From Niebla homalea (lineage: Eukaryota > Ascomycota > Lecanoromycetes > Lecanorales > Ramalinaceae): a DNA stretch of 64,000 nucleotides. This document shows positions 11,700-23,337 of this stretch, piece by piece. The stretch is taken from assembly GCA_019925105.1 (NCBI GenBank), contig JAHGAU010000009.1, forward strand, positions 1,798,001-1,862,000, written 5' to 3'. Below the pieces are notes generated by a model. It had not been told where the DNA came from. It made no database searches and was given only the letters and a program-made list of their open reading frames with translations. A program made the position numbers and the translations under genes. The first letter of the stretch is position 1; each line of letters starts with the position of its first letter.

Positions 11700-13475
11700 G
11701 CGATGGGTGAGCGGCGATCCCGAGGACGATCCAGGATCGCGAGTGCGAGGAGTGCCGCGATAGACTTGGGCTCGTCACACCGCACGGTGGGGTCGGCGAG
11801 GGGGTGAATGTGGCCGCAGGCATGGATGGCCACGATGGTCTGTCTGGTCGTAGCTGGTCGCGCACAGGGAAGAAGCCAGCTCGTCCGGTATGGAGGCCGT
11901 GGCAGCGGCGGCGGCGGTGTTGATGCCCCCTGTGCAGCTGCTCGAAGCCGTTGGTGTTGGAGAGCGGGGGCCGAGGAAGATGAGCGGAGCGGTGGTGTCG
12001 AGGGGGGTGGGACTGGGTGATGGCCAGGGAGGAAGGGGTTCGGCAGCGACCGGTAGCTGTATGATCACGTCCGACAGTTGCGTTTGGCAGGACATGATCC
12101 CCCCCCGAGGCCGGTCCCCGGGAGGTCGGCCAGATCGAGGCTGTTGAAGAGGCTGGCGCCTTCGCTGTTGTAGATTGCCCGGCTCGTTCTTGCTGTACGA
12201 GGGTGAGGCGAAGTCGGCGTCGAGGGCGAGGACGAAGGCCCAGTAGAGTGTGGAGGCACCGAAATCCACGGGGCCACTGGCGGTGGAGAGTTTCGTCTTT
12301 GCGGAGTCATTGTACTATTGAAAACCCATGTCGTAATTTCTGATATCAGTTTGGCTGGAAAGGGTGTTGCTCGAGCACCCTTCTTCACTTGATCGAGCTG
12401 ATGATGGGTAAATATCTGTGAAGTTGCCCTTCAGTTTCAATCCCGCTGTGGTTGTATTGCAGGCAAAGGCGAGATCGGGAGCGGCATCAGAACCTCGCGG
12501 GTCACTTTGATGGGTGCCACATTCTTTGGTCACCATCTTGCAGGTTGTACTTGAGCCGAAGCTTGTACCCTGGAAATCTTCGTCTTGTGGAGCACTGGCG
12601 GGACCGAGGACAGCTTGACCATCAGCCAGATGGACGGCGCTCATGATGGATTGTCCTGCCGAAACCCTGATATATTCACTCGGTTGACTAAGCCGCCTCC
12701 GCCGCCAGACCCAGATGGCTGGATATTGCAGCTCGTAGCCCCTTGCCCCTGACTCGAGCGACTGGCATTCAAGCATTGCTCGGGAATGCCGCGACTAGGT
12801 AGAAACGTTGGATCTGTCACGTTCTGCATTTGGAGATAATCGACTGGCTTGGTGTTCTGGCTGAAGTCAATACTCATACTGGTGTTAATAGAGTCGCTTT
12901 TGGACTTACAATTTGAGCCATGTGTCTGCAAGGGCAATGAGCAGACTGTCATCTGTCACTCAAGTGCGTGGCACATCTGCATCATGTGTGCTTACACAAG
13001 GAGCACAAGCCCAAACAACATAGCGATGCCCTTCCACAAATCCGGGACGATCTTAACCCTATTCTTCTTCGAGCCCCAAGCGTAGGACATGAATGAAAAC
13101 AAAGCGCCGATCCTCGAGGGTCCTGATCATGAGCCCTAGCTGATACGAGGACGGCAAACTCGGGGTTTTGCTTAGGTCGGAGTTCCGTGCGAAACGGTGA
13201 GCGACGCCATAGGAGAAAAGCACCATGGTCGGCATAATCAGGACGGTAGCAAGTGTCGAAGAGATGGAGGCTATGAAGACCAATTGCGTCCCCGCGAAAT
13301 TGACGTAGTAAGCATTCCCGAGATCTATCGCGGTGCTATTGTCGATCGAGTAGCTGGACTGCTCATCTGGCATCAGGCGTGTGAAGATGATTCCGAGTAG
13401 AGTGATGGTGAGAGCGAGCATGGGGAGGACGAGGACAGAGGAGGAGAGCATAATCTCATTATATGCGCCGCCCAA
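11700..13475 (-). pseudogene. Decayed fungal multi-spanning membrane protein
   Basis: On the minus strand a frame starting at about 13448 encodes two good membrane segments (VLVLPMLALTITLLGIIF and LVFIASISSTLATVLIMPT) followed by a YQLGLMI motif. A plausible intron (about 13005-12950) joins to LLIALADTWLKL, and another to a Cys-containing ectodomain (EQCLNASRSS...TSCNIQPS). After a frame change near 12690 the ectodomain continues (QSIMSAVHLADGQAVLGPAS; ACNTTTAGLKLKGNFTDIY), then switches frame at least twice more around 12330-12150 (GPVDFGASTLYWAFVLALD, IYNSEGASLFNSLDLADLP, GIMSCQTQLSDVI). The overall order (N-terminal TM pair, ADTWL third TM, Cys-rich glycosylated ectodomain) is that of a large fungal membrane-protein family of unknown role. 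The repeated frame changes indicate a relic; undetected introns could explain one or two but not all. Confidence 0.6.
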
Positions 13476-14880
13476 GATCCTCGACGCCCATGCTCGAGGT
13501 CATCATCTATCCCTTGAGATCTGCCATCAGGCCTTTTAGTCCTAGGTCACACCATGTTTTCTATGGAGTCTCAAAACAACGCTCCAATCTATTGCCATTT
13601 TTTCAAGAGAGAAGAAAAACGGAGTAGCTATGACAAGGAGGTGAGAGAACGATAACATGACTGAGCCAACGCATCGTATCGGACTGTCCATGTTTGGCGC
13701 TGAATCAAACCCATGATCCTGGCACAACTCACGTTCCAGCCTCACATGGGATGCTAACATACGATCGTCATTGGCTACAATGACAAGCCATTAAAGGAGT
13801 TCGGAGAACAGATGACGGGAAGCAACTTCTCAAAGTGATACTGATAGCGGATCCCTCTTCTGCTGTCTTCAATCCTCGCACACAGTATTTGGGTATTACC
13901 TATCATGCGATCAAGCAACAACATGGATTTGTACTATCAGCTTCCTGGCGAAGGAGCTGGTACCTTTGTACAGCCTCTCTTCAGTAAAATTAGATGTGAT
14001 GAGGCTGAGTCCAATAGCATCAGCATAGCATCACGCTAAAGAACGTTGGCCATTGTTGGTGATGATGCCAGCCAGACAGAACCTAGAGCTGAGGGTATAG
14101 TGTTTCCTTGGATTTGTGTATGTATGTCAGACAGAATGGGTGTGAAGAGTATTAATGTAAAGAGTGTTAATGAGAGAAAGGAGAGCGGAATGGAGATACT
14201 AAGTATCAGATCTACGCAGCCGGGATCATATATAAGCACGTCCGCCATGCGGTGTAGAATAGCCACTATCTCGACCCACTGACAACGATCATCGTCTCTC
14301 TCACACTGGACGTTACAACCACCCCCTCTTGAAGCTTTCACATGCCTGCCCAGACGACTCGCGAGTACGTACCTTCGACACACAATAGCATCTTCGATAA
14401 TTGGGCTGAGTAACTCGCCATCGCAAGCACCTCCTACTCGTGAACGAACCTCTCAACGTTATTGTTGTTGCACGACCTCCTTGCTTGGGGCAGACAAGCA
14501 TGCGCATGGCTGGTGTCTACTTGTATGAGGTGCCATGGCTTTCGGAGATTGTCATGCGGCAGTTGTGCAAGAGGAGGATTTACACAGCTTCAGAAAGCAA
14601 GGGATGTTGAAGGCAAAGACTGTCTTGGTGCAGATCATTCGAGGCGGTCTGCTGGGGAACATTGTAGAAAGATGTGGATAGCTTTGAATGCTGTTAATCA
14701 ATATCCCACTGCTCATGCTTCCCTCACAAGGCTGCTGCAATGCCCACAGCCAGTCACGCGGTGACTTTATCCATCTTTGCTTCACGTCCAAGGCTCTAGC
14801 ATGCAGTTGAAGCACCTTCAAGAGTCGTCTTCACCCTACATCAACCGCCCAAGCATTCGAGATCACCATTATCGTCTGCG
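13476..14880. other. Intergenic, no gene seen
   Basis: Only short, family-less open frames on both strands. The left end may hold the former promoter of the decayed membrane-protein gene. No RNA gene or repeat was recognised. Confidence 0.5.
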
Positions 14881-16695
14881 TCATCCCTCAGCACTATACT
14901 GCCTTACCATCTTCTCCCCTGCCGTCACTCCAATCAGATACCCACATGCCTGGGTATGCGCGCTCGGCAACAAAGGCACCACGCTGAGATCCACCACCCT
15001 CAATCCTTCCACCCCGAACACCTTACAATCCTTATCCACACCCGCATGGTCCTCACTCTTCCCCATCCTCACCGTGCCGCATGTGTGCCACATGCTGATC
15101 GCCTTCTGCTTCACATACGCCAAGATTTGCTCGTCCGTCGCGTCGAATCCACCTTCTGGGCCTGCGCCTAGGCGGAGGGTATCTTTCATAAGATCTGGAT
15201 CTGACATGAGCTCCAATGTTTCCTTGACAGCTTCGAGGGCCAGACGTTCGTCGAACGGATGGGAGAGGAATGTTGGATCAATGAGGGGCGGATCCTCAGG
15301 GTTGGCCGATTTCAACGTCACACTCCCCTTCCCGCCATGTGTTCCTTCTATAGCCACGGCGATGGCGAGATATTCCTCGGGGGCTTTGATGGAAGGGCTG
15401 GGGTTGTGGGAGATGATCTCGTAGTGGGGCTTGGTCTCATGCCGGAGCAACGTCTGGACCTCTGGATCCAACGTGTAGAATTGCCATGCATCGAGGATGG
15501 TGGGGGATTTGAAGTAGCCGATCATCTGGGGGAGGTAGTAACCCGCCAGATCACCTGTTTTGTCTTTCTGATACTGCGCGCGGGCAGTGGCGAGGGTGTC
15601 GGGGTCGACGATGTGGGAGGTGCGATTGTATGAGCCAGGTTTGGTGACGGACACGAGCTCCATGAAGAGACGGTCGTTGAGGTTGTGGCCGACGGCGGGG
15701 AGGGGGTGTTTCACAGGGATAGAGTGGGATTCGAGGGTTTCTGGGGCCCCGATGCCAGAGAGGAGGAGGATTTTAGGGGTGTCGATTGGACCACAGCATA
15801 AGATGACCTCCTTCGTCGCCATTGCTGGAGAGGGTCAGTAGCCAGAACGAAGACGGTAGGAAACAGGCCAGGGGTCGGGCTTACACTTTCTACCGAAATA
15901 CTCGACGCCAACCGCCTTCTTGCCCTCAAACAAGACCCTGTGAATTGTAACGTCCGTCTTTATAGCCAGATTCGAGGGCAGATTTCTTAGGAAAGCAGTC
16001 TGCGCCGTCACGCGTTGACCGTTTGCCATGGAGACCTGTTGGATAGCAGCACCGACGGGATTCCCGTCATTAACATCCAGATTCTTCGGCTGATGCCTGT
16101 ATATGGCGTCCATGTACTGTGCGAAGCCCGGCTCGAATGTAGGAGGCACGCCTACTTCGACCACACCACCTGCTCCATGACAGTCACGCGTGAGGCGAAC
16201 CATCTCTCCGTATTCCCTGGGAACCTGGCGGCATTTTTCCAGTTGACGGTATCTCCTCAATGCACTGTCCCATCCCCAGTCAGCATCTCCGACAAGATCC
16301 TCCCAGCGGTTGTAATCCGCCTCGGGCCCACGTGTGTATACACAGAAGTTGATGGCAGTGCTGCCGCCCAGTCCCTTGCCTCGACTCTGGTCGATCTCGC
16401 GGTCATCCAAATCCTTTTGGGGAACCGTCTTGTATCCCCAATTGTATCCAGGGGCAGCAATGGCCCAGTGACGCTCGGCGAAGGTGGTGTACGCTTTGTC
16501 TTCATTCTCCCCGCCTCCTTCGACCAGTAGAATGTTGTGATTTGGGAGGCCCTTGGCAAGTGTTGATGCGAGAGCACAGCCTGATGCGCCGGCTAGTAAG
16601 TGGGAACGTCAGTGCGAGATCGTATTCAATGATTGGTGACTGTGGGGAAGAGGCCAAGACCTACCACCAACTACGATGAAGTCGTAGTCCGGCAT
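14881..16695 (-). CDS. GMC oxidoreductase (intracellular type)
   Basis: FAD-dependent glucose-methanol-choline family oxidoreductase acting on an alcohol or sugar-like substrate. Three exons: 16695-16665, 16592-15885 and 15824-14881, giving 560 residues, standard for the family. The 31-nt first exon encodes MPDYDFIVVG and the junction completes the dinucleotide-binding motif GAGASGCALAS. The GMC signature 1 region reads GKGLGGSTAINFCVYTRG; signature 2 is GPIDTPKILLLSGIG directly after intron 2. The active-site pair is His493 (WHTCGTVRMG) and His536 (SAHTQACGYLIG), 43 residues apart as usual. No signal peptide, unlike the second GMC gene at 21228-23337, so it should work inside the cell. The start is fixed by the need for the beta-alpha-beta FAD motif. 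Closest role guesses are choline dehydrogenase-like or aryl-alcohol dehydrogenase-like; substrate cannot be assigned. Confidence 0.93.
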
Positions 16696-17484
16696 CTTCC
16701 ACTTTGCCGTAGCTGTTCTAAGCCAGGCATCAGAATCGTGAATTGAAGACATTCGAGAAGGAAGACGTCATCAGGTTTCGGATCAATGTCTCACACGGGG
16801 GAAAATGGTTGTCCACTTACGTTTACCAAGGCGATATAAGTATCGTTTTGCTAAGATTTGCTGTCTTTGGTCGCTCTTGCTTTTTCCCAATGGTCGATTG
16901 CACATTATATTCACGTCATCTGTTGATGCAACCGCCCCGCATCATACTCATCCAGGAAGGAGCGCCACCAGCTGCGCAAGGCCCGCAATTCTTGCCTCCG
17001 CAAGACTTGAAGACTGCCACAATAGTTGAGACAACCTTTTCAATGACTTTTTCCCCTCGGCTTGAGGACCGGACTCCTCCTTGGCTTGAAAAAGCACCAT
17101 GCCGTGCCTCATGCATGTCATGTCCGACCGAGCCCCCCTTCAGCTGCGCGCAAGGGCACAGTATCATGCGCCATGGCGCCTTAGCCCCTCTCGTAGTATT
17201 GTGATAGGCGAGTTGCATTTGTCGTCTTCGGCAGTCTTCCTTGCATACCTTCTGCACTTCATTGAAGCTTCAACGCAAGTCTACTTGCGCTGAAGTAGAA
17301 GGAATTGATACCAAGAAGTCTGTCTCCTGGGAAGCCTTTGGCTGAGGTCGGCCCGATCCTGAGCGGCTGACAGCCCCGTAAGCCTCGGGTCTGGCCCCAT
17401 AGGCGGGATCTCCAGGTCGGACACATCTCAGCACAAAGCATTGAACTCACGCCGAATATCATAACAGTGAGCGCAATTGATTCG
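16696..17484. other. Upstream region of GMC gene, no gene seen
   Basis: Promoter side of the minus-strand GMC gene. Open frames present are short and without recognisable features. Confidence 0.45.
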
Positions 17485-18065
17485 CTATGTACGACCGTCG
17501 TCTGCCTCTTGTGGCAGTTTCTGGAGAGCCCATTCACGATTCTGTAGGGATCTTTCAAGCTCCTTTAGCCAGACTTTGTGGTGACCCTCTGGAGAGACTG
17601 ACAGACGTGACGAAAGCCTTTTACCAAACTCGCTAGCTTGTCGTCCGAGAATCATCCCTTGAACGGGCTGTTCTGGGAATCTAGAACTAAGTATGACACT
17701 ATGACTGTGATACTCTCTGGGCTGAGAACCCACACATTCTCAAAGGCCCCTCGGGCCTTGGAAACAGTTGTATGGCGGGCATAGCATAGGCAGCTCACAT
17801 GGGACAATTCACACCGTCTGATACCAACGCCAGTCCTCAGGAACAAGGCTATGCTCCGGAACTCAGACCCGTCGGAGTGTCTAACATACAAGATCGGTAT
17901 GGCAGTAGTTGCCAAGGCTCCTACAACATAGTAGTAACGTCGGCCCACTCCTGGAATGGCGACATCGCCGTAAGCCACGGCTCTTTGGCAGTTCAGCCCC
18001 CGAATCCTCCTTAAACCAGCGGCACGATTCTTGGTATCAGACGCTGCAACAACATAAAGGTCCAA
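17485..18065 (-). CDS. Possible small membrane protein, start not found
   Basis: Two minus-strand frames can be joined by a good GTGAGC...TTCTCAG intron (about 17813-17735) in phase 0: an upstream piece with one hydrophobic stretch (YYYVVGALATTAIPILYV) and a downstream basic/charged piece (VWLKELERSLQNREWALQKL) ending at a TAG near 17485. No ATG is available in the upstream frame before a TGA, so either a further 5' exon is missed or the gene is a fragment. I do not recognise the family. Treat as tentative: an uncharacterised protein fragment with one membrane segment, possibly another relic like those at 9-13 kb and 52-53 kb. Confidence 0.3.
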
Positions 18066-18985
18066 CGGCTGACGTTGCTTGCCAAGCTTGCCTAATCCTC
18101 GCTTCCTCTCGCCTTGCCTCTTTCAAGCATACCCGATGGAATGCCTTATATGCTACCTTAGCTGTCAGACGTCTTACATCATCCTGCTGACCACTTCGAT
18201 CGTGATTCGATCAAAGATGGTCCCATCTCTGCGGAGCGGAAACAGCAGATCGACTCAAATCCTCGAAATGGTCTCTGAAATATCAATATCACGTCAGCAA
18301 TGAATCTTCTGGTCAAAGGACACCACACTACGGAATACGGTAACTCTTCTGTCATGATTGACTGCTTTACCCGAGTCCTGATCATGCGACCAGTCGCTCC
18401 AATCATTGCTACTGCATGATGCATAAGCCTTTCACCAAGACTACTGCAGGATTTCCAGTATACTAATGTCAAAAATGGCAAGTACCGGCGCTGCATTATG
18501 GATACACTGATTCTCCGGACCCTCGTCAGCACCTTCAATGTACCTCCACCCATCCACACCATTAATATTCTGTGCCTCAGTCAACCCTCCATTTTCTTAC
18601 CCGAAGTATGTACATGAAACTCTATGCACTATTTCTGCAAGCTAAAAGAATCCTCGTCCAAGCAAATCTTCGGCCTGCGTGCATGTGGATTCCTGCGGCC
18701 GAAGGTTTCAAGAGCGAGCGCATGGTTTTTCCTGTTCTGCGTTCATTATGCATGATGCCTCAGCAGTGGGAGGGTCAAAAGGGTCCAAAGCAATGGGATT
18801 GCTTCATGTCGCATTATTGTATTGTCTGTCTGCCCCGGTACAATTCATTCTGTAATGCCACGTGCTTCCTACTCCACCTTGTATACTTTTCTACTTTTGA
18901 CAGTCTCTTATGACGCATGTATGGGATGGGATGTAATTGCGAATAGCTTCAATCGTGTCTTGAATTTCTGAATGGGTCGGCCACC
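18066..18985. other. Promoter region of rhodopsin-domain gene
   Basis: No gene is supported. The right end is the probable upstream region of the gene starting at 18986, AT-rich compared with the coding DNA that follows. Confidence 0.4.
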
Positions 18986-20862
18986 ATGTCTCTTCCACCT
19001 CCGACAGATCCGCATGCACTTTACATTTACAATCAAAATCGCGCCAGCGAGGTCTATGCCGGCACCCTCACCCTCCTCCTTGTCGCCACTGTCTGTGTGG
19101 CATTGCGCTTTCTCGCCAGAAGACTCTCCTCTGCAAACTTTTGGTGGGATGATTGGACACTACTCATAGCCTTGGTACGCCCCCATATCCTTAGTGGCCC
19201 CTGGTCACGGCGACTCGACAACAGTGCGCTCAATCAACTATCCTGCTGATCCGCTCGACTTCTAGGTACTCGACTGGGGCCTCAGCTCCTGCTACTGGAT
19301 CGAAATCCAATATGCCGGACTGGGTCGACACACCGTTGAAGCCGGCGGTCCTGCCGACGAGAAAGAGCTCGTCCGATTCTTCAAAGTACACCTCCCCATA
19401 TCCGTTGCCCCCTTCCTCAGGAAAGCAGTCTAACAACTGACCTCTTGTGTGTCTTCCTCAGATCTTCCTCGCCATCCAAATCCTCTACTTCACCTGCGCA
19501 ATGGCCATCAAGACCTCCCTCCTCCTACTCTACTACCGCATCTTCTCCGTGGTCATCTGGTTCCGCCACGTCCTTTTAGCGGCTTTCATCGTCTGCGCCC
19601 TCTACTTCATCATCGACGCCTTTATCGCCGTCTTCGAGTGCACGCCCGTTGCCTTTTATTGGAATCACACAATACCAGGGGGCCATTGCATCAATCAGAC
19701 CGCTTTCTATCGGTGGAACGGCGTGGCGAATCTGCTGATTGATTTTAGCGTGCTGGGGTTGACCATGCCGATGATCTGGCGGCTCAACCTTGTCACCCGT
19801 CAAAAGATCTCGTTGTCTCTGATTTTCTGCCTGGGCTTGTTTGCGTGCGTGGCCAGCATCGTCCGGGTGATCGCGTTCAACGTTGTGAGTTTCACCGATA
19901 TCACATATACCATCGTGCAAGCTTCCATCTGGACGACCATCGAGCAATCCACCGGTATAATCTGCGCATGTCTACCGACCCTCCGCCCTCTTTTCGGCCG
20001 CCTCCTCAACTCCGCGCATTCGAGACATGGCCACTTCAAGCAATCAAACCCTTCATCCTCAGGTCACACGAGCGAACAATCCCATCGCGGCAAGAGCAGG
20101 GGAAATGGTGGCGGTGGCACGATGTTGAGTACCCTCTCGCATCCGCCACCCAACGACCCGTCCGGCAGCGTTGCCGGCGACAGCACCACGGATTTCGCGC
20201 ACCCCTCCTCCCTAGCCGCGACATCCGGCCGTGTGTCAGATGAAGAGCAGGGTCTCGGATGGGTGGGTAGAGACGCCAATACCACCACCAATACCACCAC
20301 CAAGAGCAATAACCAGAGGTCTTCCGTGGGCAACACCAATACCATCGGTCTAGCCAAACCCGACACCATCTTCACGGACGATTCCGCATTCCTCAACGGC
20401 AACGCCGGTGTACCCGCCCACACCGCCTCCACCAACGCCACCCTTACCACCGTCGCCTCCGCATGCACCCCCTCAGCAGCATGGTCTCTGCCCCCCAACC
20501 TCGACGCACCCACGGCAGGGCCCGGCGGTGTGCATGGCAGCATAACTCAACCAGATAGCAACGATTTCATGGCCAAAGTCATATACAAAGACAGCGAAGA
20601 TCGGTTCCCCACTTTGGGGAGGGAGGATAGCGAAACGCTTGGCCCGGCCACCCAGATGGGCATGCCGATGCAGGTGCCAAGGCGGGGGGTGGGTGTGACG
20701 AGGACGGTAGAGCAGAGGAGTGAGAGGAGAAGCGGTCCCGATAATCGTCAGGAAAAGGGGCGGTTTGGTGCTGGTGGGAATGATGGGGGAAGCAAAAGTG
20801 ATGCTGAAGACTGGGGCAGGGAAACGAGGGGGAGTTTGAGGCGGAGTATGGAGAGAGGCTAA
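18986..20862 (+). CDS. Fungal rhodopsin-domain integral membrane protein
   Basis: Seven-transmembrane protein of the large fungal rhodopsin-domain family (often annotated as integral membrane protein; related to Pth11-like proteins but here without a CFEM domain). Exons 18986-19174, 19266-19385 and 19462-20862, all phase 0, give 569 residues. Exon 1 holds the short N-terminus, TM1 (AGTLTLLLVATVCVALRFLA) and the family motif NFWWDDWTLLIAL; exon 2 carries LDWGLSSCYWIEIQYAGLG; exon 3 starts IFLAIQILYFTCAMAIKTSLL and includes YYRIF, ECTPVAFYWN and the last helices ending CLPTLRPLFGRLL near residue 280. The remaining ~290 residues are a hydrophilic, Ser/Thr/Gly/Asn-rich cytoplasmic tail with low-complexity runs (NTTTNTTTKSNN), expected to be phosphorylated and disordered. 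Family members are proposed receptors or sensors; ligand unknown. Neighbour to the secreted GMC oxidoreductase, with convergent orientation. Confidence 0.9.
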
Positions 20863-21227
20863 GATGGAGTTGATGGAGAAAATGACGATGCAGTACGCGA
20901 CACACTGCAATGGTATGTATATGGAAACGAGGTGGAGGTCGAGGCGTTCGAACACTTTTCGTGACCGATGAGTCGATCGGTGGAGGCAAGCTGTCATATT
21001 TTTGGATCGAATACTCTAAGGCTGGTAATCTACTGTGGTTTCTCATGATCATCATCATCGATGAGCTCTCTCTAACGCATTCTTCGCGAGTCAGATGCAT
21101 GACATATATACCACCCTATATGTATTCGCACTACCTATGTACATTTCATCCAATGTTTCCTCCCCCTTCAACTGCCCTTTTTCACCTCACCCTTCATGCT
21201 CTCCACTCTGCCCACTTTCCCCCCCGT
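20863..21227. other. Convergent 3' intergenic region
   Basis: This short region lies between the ends of the rhodopsin-domain gene (+) and the secreted GMC gene (-). It is AT-richer and presumably holds both 3' UTRs; no other feature is seen. Confidence 0.5.
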
Positions 21228-23337
21228 TCACGGTCCATACCCCAACGGCTGAATGCCCGGCCCCACCGGCCTATCTCCCTGGCCATAGGCTCCCAACCCC
21301 GTCGACCCACTCGTCGTTGGCCCCCCACTCTCACTCCCACTGGCCGTCTGATTGCTCCTCACATTGCCGATCCCCTTCAACATGCCCTCGGCAATCTTCT
21401 CCGCGAACGCATACACGGTCGCCTGCGGGTGTCCCGGCGGCAGAATCGGGAACGCGCTCGCATCCACGACGCGCAACCCCGCCACCCCCATCACCCGGGC
21501 CTGGCTGTCCAGCACGGCGAGCGGGTCCGTCGCGCGGCCCATCTTGCACGTGCACGCCGCGTGCCACACGGGCGCCAGGCTCGCGCGGATGAACCCCAAG
21601 ATCTGCTCGTCCGTCTGCACCGCCGCCGCGCCCGGGATCCGCTCCGCCCCCAGGGTGAGGTTGCCGAGCTGCGCCCAGGCGTCGCGCTGGCGCCGGAACG
21701 CCGCGATGGCGAGTTCGACGTCGGCCGGGTGGGTGAGCCAGTTGGGGTTGATGACGGGGGCCGCGGCCGCGGAGGTGCTGTTGATGGTGATATTGCCGCG
21801 GGACAGGGGCGCGACGAGCGCGGTGGCGATGCTGCCGTAGTTGTAGCCGTCGCGGGGGTCCTCGGCCGCGTAGACGCGCTGATACCCCAGCGTGCCGGAG
21901 GCGGGCAGGAATTCCAGCTCCGGCCAGTCGGCGGGGAAGATCGAGAGCGCCTGCTGCGCGGCGGGGGAGAGGAGGCCGGACCGGTTGTGGGTGAGTTTCT
22001 CCCACCCGAGCACGCCCGTGTTGCCGATCGAGAGCGGGCCCGTCCCGTCGGCGTTGTAGGCGGCCACCCCCGCGGCCATGAGGGCGGGGAAGTTGAGCCC
22101 GGCGGAGTTGGTGGTCACGTCGACCCGGAAGGAGGTGCCGTAGAAGACTTGGTCCCACAGGTTTTGGCCCACACCGGGGAGGTCCTTGACGAGTGGGATG
22201 GAGAGCGATTTGAGCGTGTCGGCCGGACCGATGCCAGACAGCATGAGCAATTGAGGCGACTGGAAGGCGCCCGCTGAGAGGACGACCTCTCTGGTAGCGG
22301 AGATGGTTTGGGTAGTGGAGCCAGTGGTGATGGACACGCCCGTGGCCCGTTTCGTGGCGGGATCGAAGATGATGCGGTTCGCCAGTGTGTTCTCGTAGAC
22401 TTGCAAGTTAGTGCGGTTGATGGCGGGTTGTAGGTAAGCGGTCTCTGAGGAGGAGCGTTTGTTGCCATTGGGATTGATAGTAGACGGGCAGTAAGCAGTA
22501 CCAATAAGCTTGCCGCTTGTGAAGCCATTGATGGCTGCTTGTCCAATGGCCTTGAAAGCAGGAATGATCCAGGTACCGAAAGGGTCATTGTACCCGCCAA
22601 AGGAGACCTGTACTGGGGCGGTTTTTGAGGTCAGGGTGTCCGTATCTTGGATATTTGTACTATTTGGTTGGGGGAATTGGGGAGGCGTGTATTGCGATGA
22701 TTTCTCATAGTATGGCAGAAGATTCTCAAACGTGTAGCTTTGGTCATCCACTTCGTCCGCCCACATTTGTGCTGAACCTATTGTCTGTCTACGATTGGTC
22801 AATACGCTGACTACCGCCCATGTATGGGGACTACGGTACCTGTGATAAACCATAAAGTTCCTCGCAGACGAACCACCTAACGTCTTGCCCCTCGCATAAT
22901 GCATCTCTCGATTGTCGGCGCCCTGATGGGTATTTGTCAGCCTGACGACTTTCGTCCTTGGGGATCCATAGTCGTACCGCTTGAGGGGTGGTTATGAAAC
23001 CCCAATCGACTGCGGCTGCGGAGGCGATGTCACTTGGTGATGTTCCCGCGCCAACAGTGTCATAGCCTGGAATGACGCTGACGTTGCCATTGTCGACCTC
23101 ATACCTCCCTCCAGCTTCAACGACGGCGACACGGAGAGAGGGATTCTCAGACAGTCGCGATGCAATCACCAGTCCAGCGGTACCACCCCCTATAATGACG
23201 TAGTCGAATGTTGCGTTCCTCGCCTCTGTGGAAGTATCTGGCGCTCGTCGGACATGCGGTCCATTGCCCCTAGAAAATGGCACAGCAGCGACAGATGTCA
23301 GGAGCAGGGCAAGCGAGGTCAGCAGTGGGAGATGCAT
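21228..23337 (-). CDS. Secreted GMC oxidoreductase
   Basis: Extracellular FAD-dependent GMC oxidoreductase, of the aryl-alcohol oxidase/glucose oxidase/dehydrogenase group by architecture. Exons 23337-22978, 22922-22835 and 22771-21228 give 663 residues. A clear signal peptide ([20 protein letters not shown]) precedes the FAD-binding motif [20 protein letters not shown] signature 1 is [19 protein letters not shown] (exon 2), signature 2 is [16 protein letters not shown]. Active-site residues are His553 ([10 protein letters not shown]) and His597 ([15 protein letters not shown]). After the catalytic domain there is an extra ~45-residue Gly/Ser/Pro-rich tail, possibly a linker or wall-binding tail. 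The donor GTAGTC of intron 2 was chosen because it restores QMWADEV in frame. The coding DNA at 21400-22200 is markedly GC-rich. It is divergent from the A-T-R gene at 24629 and could be co-regulated with it. Confidence 0.93.

Noticed and set aside
20910..22277. Plus-strand open frame of ~455 codons, Arg/Gly/Pro-rich
   Set aside because: It is the GC-rich antisense shadow of the secreted GMC oxidoreductase; its translation has no family character, while the minus strand shows every GMC motif.
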